A stretch of 64,000 nt of DNA from RFSX01 sp964495785 (lineage in GTDB: Bacteria > Bacteroidota > Bacteroidia > Chitinophagales > Saprospiraceae). Both the position numbers and the translations under genes were made by a program. How positions within the stretch are numbered: the first letter of the stretch is position 1; each line of letters begins with the position of its first letter. The DNA lies in NCBI GenBank assembly GCA_964495785.1, contig CAZBXL010000009.1:10902-74901 (forward strand). The letters are read 5' to 3'. The notes beneath the pieces were generated by a model. That model was not told where the DNA came from. It ran no database searches and saw only the letters and a program-made list of their open reading frames with translations. Shown piece by piece: positions 54,977 through 63,926 of the stretch.

Positions 54977-56875
54977 TTAAATTAATCGTCCTTGTAGAAC
55001 ATTCTGCACAACATCAGGATTAAGAAGCGTAGAGATATCACCTAGTCGATCGCCATCTCCAGAAGCAATCTTTCTAAGAATACGACGCATGATTTTTCCA
55101 GACCTTGTTTTAGGGAGGCCATCTACGAATTGTATTTTGTCAGGCTTAGCGATAGGACCTATTTCTTTTCTGACGACATCTTCTATTTCTTTCCTGAATG
55201 TATCATTCGTCTCTTGTTTATTCGTTATGACAAATGCATAAATGCCTTGTCCTTTGATATCATGAGGGTAGCCTACGACAGCTGACTCGATAACATTTGG
55301 ATGTTCATTGATGGCATTTTCTACTTCTGCTGTACCCATCCGATGACCTGATACATTGATGACATCATCTACACGTCCTATAACTCTGATACGTCCATCT
55401 TCATCACGTCGAGCACCATCTCCTGTGAAGTACATCCCTTCAAATGCAGAAAAATAAACTTGCTTGCATCTCTCATGATCACCATAGGTTGTACGTATCA
55501 TAGATGGCCAAGGGTACTTGATACATAACAAACCTTCTACATTATTATCTTCTATCATGTGACCTTCAGCATCTACAAGTACGGCTTGTATGCCGGGAAG
55601 GGGATAGGATGCATATGTAGGTTTAGTGTCAGTAATGCCTGGGAGTGGTGTGATCATAATACCTCCAGTTTCGGTTTGCCACCAAGTATCTACGATGGGT
55701 GCATTTCCTTTGCCGATATGCTTATCGTACCAATGCCATGCTTCTTCATTGATAGGTTCTCCTACGGTTCCTAATACTTTTAGGTTAGAGAGATCGTATT
55801 GAGCTGGCCACTCATCTCCACGTGCCATGAGTGCTCTTATGGCAGTCGGTGCTGTATAGAATTGATTGACTTTGTATTTCTCACATATTTCCCAGAATCG
55901 ACCCGCATCAGGATATGTTGGGACACCCTCAAACATTAGTGTCTGTGCTCCTGCAAGTAGTGGTCCATAGACGATATAGGAATGTCCAGTTATCCATCCG
56001 ATATCCGCCGTACACCAATATACGTCTCCAGGCTTATATTGGAACACGTTTTTAAAACTAAAGCATGCATAGACCATATATCCTCCACAGGTATGGACTA
56101 CACCCTTGGGCTTACCTGTAGAGCCAGAAGTGTATAGTATAAAAAATATATCTTCAGAATCCATGAGCTCCGCAGCGCAGTAGGGTGACTGATCCTCTAC
56201 TATATCATGCCACCAGATGTCAGTATCATCACTCCAGTTGATATCACCTCCAGAATTCTTATAGACAAGGACTGTATCGACACTATTGCAACTCATATCC
56301 ATGGCTTCATCCACAACAGTCTTAACGGGTATAATTTTGTTTCCTCTTTTGTTATAGTCAGAACAGACGATCATTTTGGCTTGACAATCATCCACTCTAT
56401 CAGCTAATGCTTGTGCTGAGAATCCTGCAAATACAACCGAGTGTACAGCACCTATCCTTGCACAAGCTAAAATCCCAATAGCTAATTCTGGAATCATAGG
56501 CATGTAGAAGATGACTCTATCTCCCTTAGTTATACCTTTAGATTTCATAGCATTGGCACAGCGACAAACTTCGTCATGCAATTCCTGATAGGTATATTTT
56601 TTAGACGGAGCTTTTGGATCATTAGGCTCCCATAAGATTGCTGTTTGGTCTGCTTTGTCCAGTAGGTGTCTGTCCAAGCAATTGTAAGTAATGTTAGTCT
56701 TACCCTCGATAAACCACTTGATATCAGGACTTTCAAAATCATACTCTAATACTTTATTAAATGGCTTAAACCATGTAAAGTAATTGGCTTGTTCTTTCCA
56801 AAATTGTTCTGGATTATCAACGCTTTTCTTATAAGTTTTTTTGTAATCTTCTAAGTCAGAAATCTGATATGTCAT
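54977..56875 (-). CDS. acs: Acetyl-CoA synthetase (AMP-forming)
   Basis: A 632-residue adenylate-forming ligase of typical Acs length, making acetyl-CoA from acetate, ATP and CoA. It has the P-loop-like ILYTSGSTGKPKGVVHTCGG, the DTWWQTETGG motif, DGARRDEDGRIRVIGRVDDV with the hinge, and the C-terminal catalytic lysine in KTRSGKIMRR, which is usually controlled by acetylation. It starts 4 bases after the stop of the upstream sodium/solute symporter gene, so the two are one operon. Confidence 0.95.
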   Translation of the reverse strand: MTYQISDLEDYKKTYKKSVDNPEQFWKEQANYFTWFKPFNKVLEYDFESPDIKWFIEGKTNITYNCLDRHLLDKADQTAILWEPNDPKAPSKKYTYQELHDEVCRCANAMKSKGITKGDRVIFYMPMIPELAIGILACARIGAVHSVVFAGFSAQALADRVDDCQAKMIVCSDYNKRGNKIIPVKTVVDEAMDMSCNSVDTVLVYKNSGGDINWSDDTDIWWHDIVEDQSPYCAAELMDSEDIFFILYTSGSTGKPKGVVHTCGGYMVYACFSFKNVFQYKPGDVYWCTADIGWITGHSYIVYGPLLAGAQTLMFEGVPTYPDAGRFWEICEKYKVNQFYTAPTAIRALMARGDEWPAQYDLSNLKVLGTVGEPINEEAWHWYDKHIGKGNAPIVDTWWQTETGGIMITPLPGITDTKPTYASYPLPGIQAVLVDAEGHMIEDNNVEGLLCIKYPWPSMIRTTYGDHERCKQVYFSAFEGMYFTGDGARRDEDGRIRVIGRVDDVINVSGHRMGTAEVENAINEHPNVIESAVVGYPHDIKGQGIYAFVITNKQETNDTFRKEIEDVVRKEIGPIAKPDKIQFVDGLPKTRSGKIMRRILRKIASGDGDRLGDISTLLNPDVVQNVLQGRLI

Positions 56876-56879
56876 GGTC

Positions 56880-58709
56880 TTAGCTTTTAAAAATTTTCGA
56901 AATCAAAAATGCACATACACTTGATATAAGTGCCAATACAAGCCCGATTATATATTCTCCATATAAAAATTTGCCTGTACTGAATAGGGCAGTGTATACC
57001 ATCACACATCCTAAAAACATCATTAATATTTCTTGCGATAATCTTGATTCTGATTGATCTACATTTATATCTGAATCTGAATTATATTTTGAGGAATGAT
57101 CTACTGACAGTAAATCATTATCCTCGTATTCTGCTGAATCCATCATCTCTAACTGATTGATTACAGGCGTCCATCCATTGTTATGAGGCCTGATGAGGGT
57201 GTAGAACTTTGTAAGTGTATTCATGTCAGTAGGTCGGCTTAGGTATGTAGCAGCTATCCATGCTATTGTTGTTATTAAGATACCGATACACATTTTTTGA
57301 TATGGTTGTAATGTACCTTCGTAGACCAATTCAAAAAACAAAGCTATAATGAAGGATACGACCATAGCGGTGATCTCGCTGTAGGCATTTATTCGCCACC
57401 AAAACCATCTCAGTAAGAATAGTAATCCTGTGCCTGCACCTATCTGAAGTAGTATGTTAAAAATCTCCATGGCACTAGTAAGAAATAGCGCAAAGATTGC
57501 AGCACATATCATCAGTAATAATGTAGAGATACGACCTATGTTGACTTGAGTCTTTTGGTCTGCATTTTTATTTATAAATCGCAAATAAAAGTCGTTAACG
57601 ATATAAGAAGATCCCCAGTTTAAGTGAGTACTTATCGTAGACATCAATGCAGCAATTAATGCAGCTATAACTAATCCTAATAATCCTTTGGGAAGAAATG
57701 TCAACATGGCTGGGAAAGCTAAGTCATGTGCAAGAATACTATCGTCTATATCCGGAAAGCTTGCTTTCATACTTTCTAACTCAGGAAAAATAATCAATGA
57801 AGCTAAGGCGATTAATATCCATGGCCATGGTCTTAAGGCATAGTGAGCAGCATTAAAAAATAGTGTGGCTTTTATCGCGTCCTTTTCATCTTTGGCCGAC
57901 AGCATTCTTTGGGCTATATACCCACCGCCACCTGGTTCTGCTCCAGGATACCAGATACTCCACCACTGGACTGCAAGGGGAATAATAAGCAGAGGGATAT
58001 AAATGTTAGGATCATTAAAGTCAGGTATGAAATTAATTTTGTCTGCGACATTAGGATGGGTAATAAGATTAGATACAGATCCTATCTCTGGTAGATTGAT
58101 AATATATATTGCTGCAGCTATCATCCCGATCATACTCAGGATAAACTGAAAAAAATCTGTTAGAATCACACCTCTGAGACCTCCTGAGGATGAATACAAT
58201 ACAGTAACTAATGATACAAGAAGTACGGTCTGCACTGGCGATATACCAAGCATAATACCACTGATCTTGATACCTGCAAGTAAGACACTTGCCATTATCA
58301 TAATATTAAAGAATACGCCTAAGTAGATCGCTCTAAAACCCCTAAGAAAGCTCGCTTCTGGTCCTGAGTATCTTAGTTCATAAAACTCAAGGTCGGTCGT
58401 TATACCTGACCTACGCCACAATTTAGCGTATATGAAAACTGTCGCCATACCTGTCAATAAAAACGCCCACCAGACCCAGTTGCCTGCTACACCATTCTTT
58501 CTTACGATATCAGTAACAAGGTTGGGAGTATCAGCTGAGAATGTGGTGGCGACCATAGATACGCCCAGTAACCACCAAGGCATTTCTCTTCCTGAAAGAA
58601 AATAATCTTTAGCACTTCTTCCAGCTTTTTTAGATGCCCAAAATCCTATAAGTAGAGTGAATGCAAAAAATGCTACAATGATGACCCAGTCGATTGGAGT
58701 TATTTTCAT
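56880..58709 (-). CDS. Sodium/solute symporter (SSS family)
   Basis: A 609-residue sodium-coupled transporter of the SSS family. About 13-14 membrane helices, starting with the fixed layout PIDWVIIVAFFAFTLLIGFW and KDYFLSGREMPWWLLGVSM, then SSSGGLRGVILTDFFQF (the sodium site region) and an MSTISTHLNWGSSYIVNDFY stretch. A frame extension to a TTG at 58745 overlaps a -7 promoter element, so the ATG at 58709 is used. Being four bases from acs suggests uptake of acetate or another short acid, as in the ActP-Acs pair, but SSS substrates are hard to infer and sugar uptake is possible. Confidence 0.87.
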   Translation of the reverse strand: MKITPIDWVIIVAFFAFTLLIGFWASKKAGRSAKDYFLSGREMPWWLLGVSMVATTFSADTPNLVTDIVRKNGVAGNWVWWAFLLTGMATVFIYAKLWRRSGITTDLEFYELRYSGPEASFLRGFRAIYLGVFFNIMIMASVLLAGIKISGIMLGISPVQTVLLVSLVTVLYSSSGGLRGVILTDFFQFILSMIGMIAAAIYIINLPEIGSVSNLITHPNVADKINFIPDFNDPNIYIPLLIIPLAVQWWSIWYPGAEPGGGGYIAQRMLSAKDEKDAIKATLFFNAAHYALRPWPWILIALASLIIFPELESMKASFPDIDDSILAHDLAFPAMLTFLPKGLLGLVIAALIAALMSTISTHLNWGSSYIVNDFYLRFINKNADQKTQVNIGRISTLLLMICAAIFALFLTSAMEIFNILLQIGAGTGLLFLLRWFWWRINAYSEITAMVVSFIIALFFELVYEGTLQPYQKMCIGILITTIAWIAATYLSRPTDMNTLTKFYTLIRPHNNGWTPVINQLEMMDSAEYEDNDLLSVDHSSKYNSDSDINVDQSESRLSQEILMMFLGCVMVYTALFSTGKFLYGEYIIGLVLALISSVCAFLISKIFKS

Positions 58710-58742
58710 GGGTGTTAAGTTAATTAATAATAGTTTTGCTGA

Positions 58743-58750
58743 CAAATGTA
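58743..58750 (-). promoter_or_regulatory. -7 promoter element of the symporter-acs operon
   Basis: On the minus strand TACATTTG fits TAnnTTTG, 34 bases before the symporter ATG. The -33 region is poor. It covers the position of the alternative TTG start. Confidence 0.45.
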
Positions 58751-58932
58751 TAGATGAATCATGTCCTCAGAATCTTAGTTTATAAGCCTTGTCTCTATGG
58801 ACGAGAGTCAAATTATAAATAAGATGTTTCTTATTCGGTCATGTCTAATAGTTGCCTGTTTAGTTTTGGTTCATATACATCCATAGATAAGAATTAGATT
58901 TTAAATATTATTTTACAGAAAAAAATTACGAA

Positions 58933-59271
58933 ATGGAAGATTATATAATTGAAGAATTTAAAGTGTACAAAGTGTTCTTATTATCTGGAATAGAAAATGA
59001 CGCTTCTATACATATCAAGATTCCTTCAGGTATCGCAGTAATAAGATTTTTACATGATAAACTACCGGATAATAAAGTGGTCACTAAGGATGATGGTTCT
59101 AAAATCTTTAAGATACATGCACCTGCGGTTAATTATCCTTTTTATATAGATATAATGAGGAATGAAGGACCGCTATTTTTCTTTTATGATTTTAAAGAAA
59201 ATGTTAGTTACATAACGACTACTGATGAGCCAGTAGGAGAGGGAGAGCTTCAGTATAGATTAACTTCTTAA
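58933..59271 (+). CDS. Conserved-looking small cytoplasmic protein, function unknown
   Basis: A 112-residue soluble product with no signal peptide. It begins MEDYIIEEFKVYKVFLLSG and has an alternating strand pattern (FKVYKVFLL, SIHIKIPS, YITTTDEP). I recognise no family. Support for a real gene comes from its protein-like composition, lack of a competing frame, and the intrinsic terminator that follows its stop by 13 bases. Confidence 0.55.
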   Translation: MEDYIIEEFKVYKVFLLSGIENDASIHIKIPSGIAVIRFLHDKLPDNKVVTKDDGSKIFKIHAPAVNYPFYIDIMRNEGPLFFFYDFKENVSYITTTDEPVGEGELQYRLTS

Positions 59272-59284
59272 TGTGATAGCACAA

Positions 59285-59322
59285 AAAAAAGGAGTAACAC
59301 AATGCTGTGATACTCCTTTTTT
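59285..59322. terminator. Bidirectional intrinsic terminator
   Basis: A long hairpin (outer arms from AAAAAAGGAGTA at 59285-59296 to TACTCCTTTTTT at 59311-59322, inner CACA/TGTG stem, 4-nt loop) with A-tracts on one side and T-tracts on the other works in both directions. It ends the plus-strand gene at 59271 and the minus-strand small gene at 59344. Confidence 0.85.
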
Positions 59323-59343
59323 ATATCTTAAGATTTATGAGCT

Positions 59344-59568
59344 TTAAGTTTGTGGTTCTAATAACTCTGGGTTCGATAAGGTGATTAATCCTGCCTCATA
59401 GTCAGCTTTTAACTTATCACTTTTAATACGCGACTTGGCATTAGACATAGTGTATTTTACATTTGTCCATTTTCCTACCTGACTCATTATTTTTAACTCT
59501 GGCTTCATAATATTGATTGTTGATTTAGATTTATTAAATTTTAATATTCTTTTCAGATTTTTTGGCAC
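59344..59568 (-). CDS. Possible small basic protein
   Basis: A 74-residue frame beginning MPKNLKRILKFNKSKST, rich in Lys, ending GLITLSNPELLEPQT. A second ATG at residue 21 would give a 54-residue product. No motif is recognised. The bidirectional terminator 22 bases past its stop suggests that a minus-strand transcript ends here, which raises the likelihood of a real gene. It may be a DNA/RNA-binding or toxin-like small protein, but there is no evidence for either. Confidence 0.35.
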   Translation of the reverse strand: MPKNLKRILKFNKSKSTINIMKPELKIMSQVGKWTNVKYTMSNAKSRIKSDKLKADYEAGLITLSNPELLEPQT

Positions 59569-60178
59569 CTATTCCATTAATTAATTTTTGTGCATAAAGC
59601 TGACTAAAGACTAATCATGTTTTGATGGTCTAACACTTGTCCTACTTTTTAAACGTATAACTTCTTGATATAGTTTGAATTATATCAACTATTATTTTAT
59701 TCTTTTCTCCATAAGAGTAAATACTAAGTATATATCTTATAAAATAATAGCTCTTAAACTTGAATGCCGAACAGGTGATGGGTAATGTTTGCGTGACCTC
59801 TTTCTTGTAAAGGTCGTTGTATTCAGTTAACCAAGCTTTGTCTGGATTTTGTAATGTACGATATATTTAGCGCAAGCCCAAAGAAGTAACACGGTAGATA
59901 ATACATGTGTAAATGCCTGTATATGTTATCGGTGTGAAGCACTCTTTAGTTTTATTACAATAATTGAAAGTATAAAAGGATAATTGTCACGATCATTTTG
60001 ATCATAAGATCCTTCTTTGTTGTTATTGAAAAAGTAGTTGATCGCGTCGTTCATATGTTCTGACATCAGATGCATGCTGTCTCAAATATGACTAAGCAGA
60101 TAATTCAGTAATAATGAAATAGCTAATATTGAGATACTACAATTTTATAACTTATCTTAGGTATTATAAAGTGTACAT
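59569..60178. other. 610-base spacer with a possible gene relic
   Basis: No intact gene is seen. A minus-strand open stretch at 59642-59866 without a start codon, and a short ATG-started frame overlapping it in another phase, look like a decayed small gene (listed separately). The part from 59910 to 60178 shows no supported feature. Confidence 0.5.
59642..59906 (-). pseudogene. Possible frameshifted remnant of a small protein gene
   Basis: On the minus strand an ATG at 59906 opens MYYLPCYFFGLALNIS before leaving frame; in the next phase a 75-codon stretch reads through YRTLQNPDKAWLTEYND and on to a stop at 59642 without any start codon of its own. The two overlap at about 59860, as if one or two bases had been lost or gained. 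Composition is protein-like. No family is recognised, so this may be chance. Confidence 0.22.
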
Positions 60179-62713
60179 ATGAGATATGCCATAACCATAT
60201 TGTTAGCAGGATTAGCGTTCTTGAGTCTTAATGCACAAGAAGTACCTGTCATTGACTATGAATTAAGTGAGAAAGGAGTAGCAGAGTTGACATTTGAAGG
60301 AGAAGCTGATTTCTATTATGTGCTTTATGTTAGGCATTCTGTGGCTGATGATAACTATCATCCTGTTAGTATGGATATGGGCTCAGGTAGTAATATGACT
60401 CTGACGGAGGCATTAGGAGCGTACCCAGCAGAACATTACAAAATAGAAAAGTACTCGATCGCTACTCCCATAGATCATGATGAAGATGGGGTTGATGATG
60501 TTAGTGAGTTTCTGTCTCCGATTAGTCATGCACCATTTAATCCGAGTTTAGAGATAGACTATATAGATGGTGTGGTTCAGATACCAGATACTGCAACATT
60601 TAGGAGTCTTACTTTCCGAAGAAGTATAGATGTGATAGATCAGAGATTATCAGATTTAGAAGTTGTAAAGTTTTACATCTTAGATGCAGATAGTGATCAT
60701 CCCAGAGTTTATTTTCTAAATGGAAATACTCATGTTAATCATTTTACGTTTGCTGATACTATTGGAATACCTGACGAGCCTGGCAACAGTGGAAGAGAGT
60801 TTGGTCAATTACGAGGACAAGTCATCTATCATCCTAACATTGAATCTAATAATGGAGAACTTGGAGTCTATAGATTTCGATTTCAGCCTTTTGACAGTTA
60901 CCCATTTTCAGATGTTCAATTAGTACAAGAGTTACTTGGTGTCAATATGCCTTTTTTTAAAAACAACCTATGCTATTATCCACTCAATGATGCTATCGAC
61001 TTAGTAGAGGAAGAGAGAGAGCTATACGATAACTCACGAGTATGTGTGTTGTATGAAAATGATCTGTACTTTGATCTTGATTACATAGATTATAATCAAG
61101 AAGAGAGTTTTGGCTTGCTCAGTTTATATCAATCAGGATCAATACCTCATGAGAGAGACGTCGTCATTATGGAAAGCTTGCCTAATGAATTATCAAGAGT
61201 TGCTGGTATAATATCTACAGTAACACAGACGCCTTTGGCACATGTTAACCTTAGAGCGATCCAAGATCAAGTGCCTAATGCATTCATACGTGATGCGTCG
61301 GATATGCAAGAGGTAAAAGACTTAATAGGGAAGTATGTCTACTATAAAGTGGAGCCTAATTCCTATATCTTACGAGAAGCTACTATCGATGAAGTAGAAG
61401 CTTATTATGAAAGTCTAAGGCCAATCGAAGAACAGATTCCTGTTAGAGATCTTTCTGAAACTAATATCCTGCCGCTAAACGAAATAGAGTTTTCGGATTC
61501 TAAAAGTTTTGGTTCTAAATGCGCCAATCTTGCAACTCTCCATACTTTGGGTTTTGTAGAAAATACAATTCCTGAAGGATTTGGTGTGCCATTCTATTAC
61601 TATGATTCATTTATGAAGTATAACAACTTCTACGAGGAGATTCAGGACATTATCAACCAACCAGAATTTCAAAGTGATTTTGATTTTCAGGAGGATGCTT
61701 TGTCAGATTTTAGAAAGACAATAAAGGATGCTGATATGCCTCAATGGATGCTTGATGATCTTGATGATATGCATAAGTCATTTCCTGAAGGGACTGCTGT
61801 AAGATGCCGCTCTAGTACGAATAATGAGGATCTCCCTGGCTATTCTGGAGCAGGACTATATGATTCTAAAACTCAACATCTCGATGAAGGTCATATTTCT
61901 AAAAGTATCAAGCAGGTCTTTGCCAGTTTATGGAATTTCAGAGCATTTGCTGAGAGAGAATTTTATAGGATAGATCATTTTACTACGGCGATGGGCGTAT
62001 TGTGTCACCCTAACTTTGAAGAAGAATTAGTTAATGGAGTAGGCGTATCGATTGATCCTTTTCACAGTACAGATGAGTCATTATATTTTAATAATCAAGT
62101 GGGAGAAAATCTTGTCACTAATCCAGTATCTCTATCTAACCCGGAAGAAATATTAATAAATCGATTTAATCCATTTGAGTATTTACTTATTCGATCATCG
62201 AGTGAGGTGCCTTCAGGGGAATTGGTACTTGATCCCATTTATTTTGATACGATCAGTCAATATTTAATCACCATAGAGGATAGATTTAGACCACTTTATA
62301 ATGCTGAAGGTCAATCTGATTTTGCCATGGAGATTGAATATAAAATCACCAAGGATAATAAGTTAGCGATTAAGCAAGCAAGACCTTGGAGTGGATATTG
62401 GTCTTCGTTAATAAGTAGTACAAGTGACATAGAATCTGAAGAGGAGAACTTGGTGTCGATATATCCTAATCCTTCTGATGGTCAGGCAACGATTAGGTTC
62501 GTTCTGAGTTCTTCAGACGATGTTGATCTTACAATCTATAATTCTATTGGTCAGATTGTTTATTCATATGTGTACGATGGATTATCTCAAGGGACCCATG
62601 ACATATCATTGCCGAATAGCCAGTTAGATGTAGGAACATATTATTGTATGTTGAGTTCTGTGGGTATCAATAAGATAGGTTATGTCTTGCTACCGTTCAT
62701 AGTGCAGAGGTAG
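60179..62713 (+). CDS. Secreted dikinase-like protein: phosphohistidine-like domain + PPDK/PEP-synthase ATP-grasp + Por sorting domain
   Basis: The 844-residue protein has a signal peptide (1-19, ending SLNAQ). An N-terminal region of unknown fold (about 20-320) is followed by a swivelling-domain-like block with GIISTVTQTPLAHVNLRA (343-360, His355). Next is a PPDK N-terminal ATP-binding domain (about 435-740) with GSKCANLATLHTLGF (Lys447), VRCRSSTNNEDLPGYSGAG (541-559) and a closing FAMEIEYKI...IKQARPW. A Por sorting domain ends it (VSIYPNPSDGQATIRF onwards). The order His domain then ATP-grasp is that of glucan, water dikinases, not of PEP synthase, and the PEP-binding barrel is missing. All ATP-grasp landmarks are kept although the protein is predicted to be secreted by T9SS. 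Its substrate is unknown. Confidence 0.82.
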   Translation: MRYAITILLAGLAFLSLNAQEVPVIDYELSEKGVAELTFEGEADFYYVLYVRHSVADDNYHPVSMDMGSGSNMTLTEALGAYPAEHYKIEKYSIATPIDHDEDGVDDVSEFLSPISHAPFNPSLEIDYIDGVVQIPDTATFRSLTFRRSIDVIDQRLSDLEVVKFYILDADSDHPRVYFLNGNTHVNHFTFADTIGIPDEPGNSGREFGQLRGQVIYHPNIESNNGELGVYRFRFQPFDSYPFSDVQLVQELLGVNMPFFKNNLCYYPLNDAIDLVEEERELYDNSRVCVLYENDLYFDLDYIDYNQEESFGLLSLYQSGSIPHERDVVIMESLPNELSRVAGIISTVTQTPLAHVNLRAIQDQVPNAFIRDASDMQEVKDLIGKYVYYKVEPNSYILREATIDEVEAYYESLRPIEEQIPVRDLSETNILPLNEIEFSDSKSFGSKCANLATLHTLGFVENTIPEGFGVPFYYYDSFMKYNNFYEEIQDIINQPEFQSDFDFQEDALSDFRKTIKDADMPQWMLDDLDDMHKSFPEGTAVRCRSSTNNEDLPGYSGAGLYDSKTQHLDEGHISKSIKQVFASLWNFRAFAEREFYRIDHFTTAMGVLCHPNFEEELVNGVGVSIDPFHSTDESLYFNNQVGENLVTNPVSLSNPEEILINRFNPFEYLLIRSSSEVPSGELVLDPIYFDTISQYLITIEDRFRPLYNAEGQSDFAMEIEYKITKDNKLAIKQARPWSGYWSSLISSTSDIESEEENLVSIYPNPSDGQATIRFVLSSSDDVDLTIYNSIGQIVYSYVYDGLSQGTHDISLPNSQLDVGTYYCMLSSVGINKIGYVLLPFIVQR

Positions 62714-62736
62714 GACTCATTTTGATAATCTCGAAT

Positions 62737-62766
62737 AAAAAAGTCCTTGCAGATGCAAAGACTTTT
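62737..62766. terminator. Terminator between the secreted dikinase-like gene and tRNA-Arg
   Basis: Hairpin with 7-bp outer (62739-62745/62760-62766) and 4-bp inner stems. On the minus strand it is followed by a U-rich run and would end the tRNA transcript; on the plus strand it lies 24 bases after the stop at 62713. Confidence 0.7.
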
Positions 62767-62775
62767 GAACTATTG

Positions 62776-62849
62776 TGACCGCGGAAGGATTCGAACCCTC
62801 AACCCCCAGAGCCGAAATCTGGTATTCTATCCAGTTGAACTACGCAGCC
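62776..62849 (-). tRNA. tRNA-Arg(UCG)
   Basis: A 74-nt cloverleaf read on the minus strand. The acceptor stem GGCTGCG/CGCGGTC pairs with two G-U wobbles, the anticodon stem is CCAGA/TCTGG with loop TTTCGGC, giving anticodon TCG (Arg, CGA codons) after the invariant T33. The T-arm is GAGGGTTCGAATCCTTC with the TTCGAAT loop. The 3' CCA is not encoded. There are no tRNA neighbours. Confidence 0.95.
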
Positions 62850-62912
62850 AATTGAAACACAAATTTAATCTTATAATATTAATATTGAATAACAAAATCA
62901 TTTATCTAATGA

Positions 62913-63926
62913 TCACCACTCCATAACAACTTTCCCAATAGATTGTCCTGACTCAAGATATTCGTGTGCTTCTCCAATCTGATCTACAGAGAACTTTTTA
63001 GCTAAGGTCGGTTGTATTATTCCTTGCTCCACATAGTCCATGACACCAGAGAATATCTTCTGGAATAGTGCAGGTTTATGATCAGCAATACGTAACATAT
63101 TGACAGCGATCATAGACTTACTGCTCATTAGTAATTGGATAGGGGAGAAGAGGCCAAACCCCGCGACTACACCAAGTGCTTTGAGCTTGTTGCTTCCTAT
63201 TTGTGAGGCAGCACCGAAGTAGACAATTGTACCTCCCGGCTTAAGGAGTTTGTAACTCTGCTTAAATGTCTTACCACCGATGCTATCAAATGCAAAATCT
63301 AATTCTGCACCACCAAGGTCAGAATGTACAGCGTCATAAAAACTTGTATTTCTATAATCAATCGCATGATCTACACCGATGGATTTAATATGAGCTAACT
63401 TACTTTTAGATGCTGTTCCGTAGATGATGCAGCCTTTACTTTTAGCTATCTGTACAAGTGTAGAACCGACGCCGCCAGCAGCTGCATGGATGAGTACTTT
63501 GTCACCCTCGTGTAAGTTGACAGATTGTACGGCACAGTGATAAGCTGTACAAGCTTGCGTAGCTAATGCAGTAGATAAGCCTGTGTCAAATCCATCAGGT
63601 ATAGAAGCGACACCTTCGACCATCGTCGTGACATATTCTGCATACCCACCAAATCTTGTCAGAGCAGTAACTCGATCACTGACTGTAAATTCATTCACAT
63701 CCTGACCTATAGATTCTATGGTACCTGCAACATCATATCCAAGTACAGCAGGATTCTTAGGTGAATCAGGATACAGTCCTCGCCGAGCAACAACATCGGC
63801 AAAATTAAGTCCAAAGGCATCTACTTTTATTAATACCTCACGAGGACCTGGAGTAGGTTTAGGTATCTCTCGGATTTCAAATGCCGATTCACTATTCCCA
63901 TATTTTACTAAATGAACAGCCTTCAT
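62913..63926 (-). CDS. Zinc-independent medium-chain dehydrogenase (quinone oxidoreductase/VAT-1-like)
   Basis: A 337-residue MDR-superfamily oxidoreductase. The N-terminal GroES-like part begins MKAVHLVKYG and has FGLNFADVVARRGLYP, the QOR-type replacement for zinc ligands. The NADP(H)-binding motif is HAAAGGVGSTLVQIAKSKG at about 145-163. No structural-zinc cysteine cluster is visible. The open frame starts 54 bases upstream, but the ATG at 63926 directly opens the family N-terminus. The substrate, a quinone or alkenal, is not known. Confidence 0.88.
   Translation of the reverse strand: MKAVHLVKYGNSESAFEIREIPKPTPGPREVLIKVDAFGLNFADVVARRGLYPDSPKNPAVLGYDVAGTIESIGQDVNEFTVSDRVTALTRFGGYAEYVTTMVEGVASIPDGFDTGLSTALATQACTAYHCAVQSVNLHEGDKVLIHAAAGGVGSTLVQIAKSKGCIIYGTASKSKLAHIKSIGVDHAIDYRNTSFYDAVHSDLGGAELDFAFDSIGGKTFKQSYKLLKPGGTIVYFGAASQIGSNKLKALGVVAGFGLFSPIQLLMSSKSMIAVNMLRIADHKPALFQKIFSGVMDYVEQGIIQPTLAKKFSVDQIGEAHEYLESGQSIGKVVMEW

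Noticed and set aside
59569..60178. Spacer examined for a mobile element
   Set aside because: No terminal inverted repeats, target duplication or transposase motif is visible here or elsewhere in the window.
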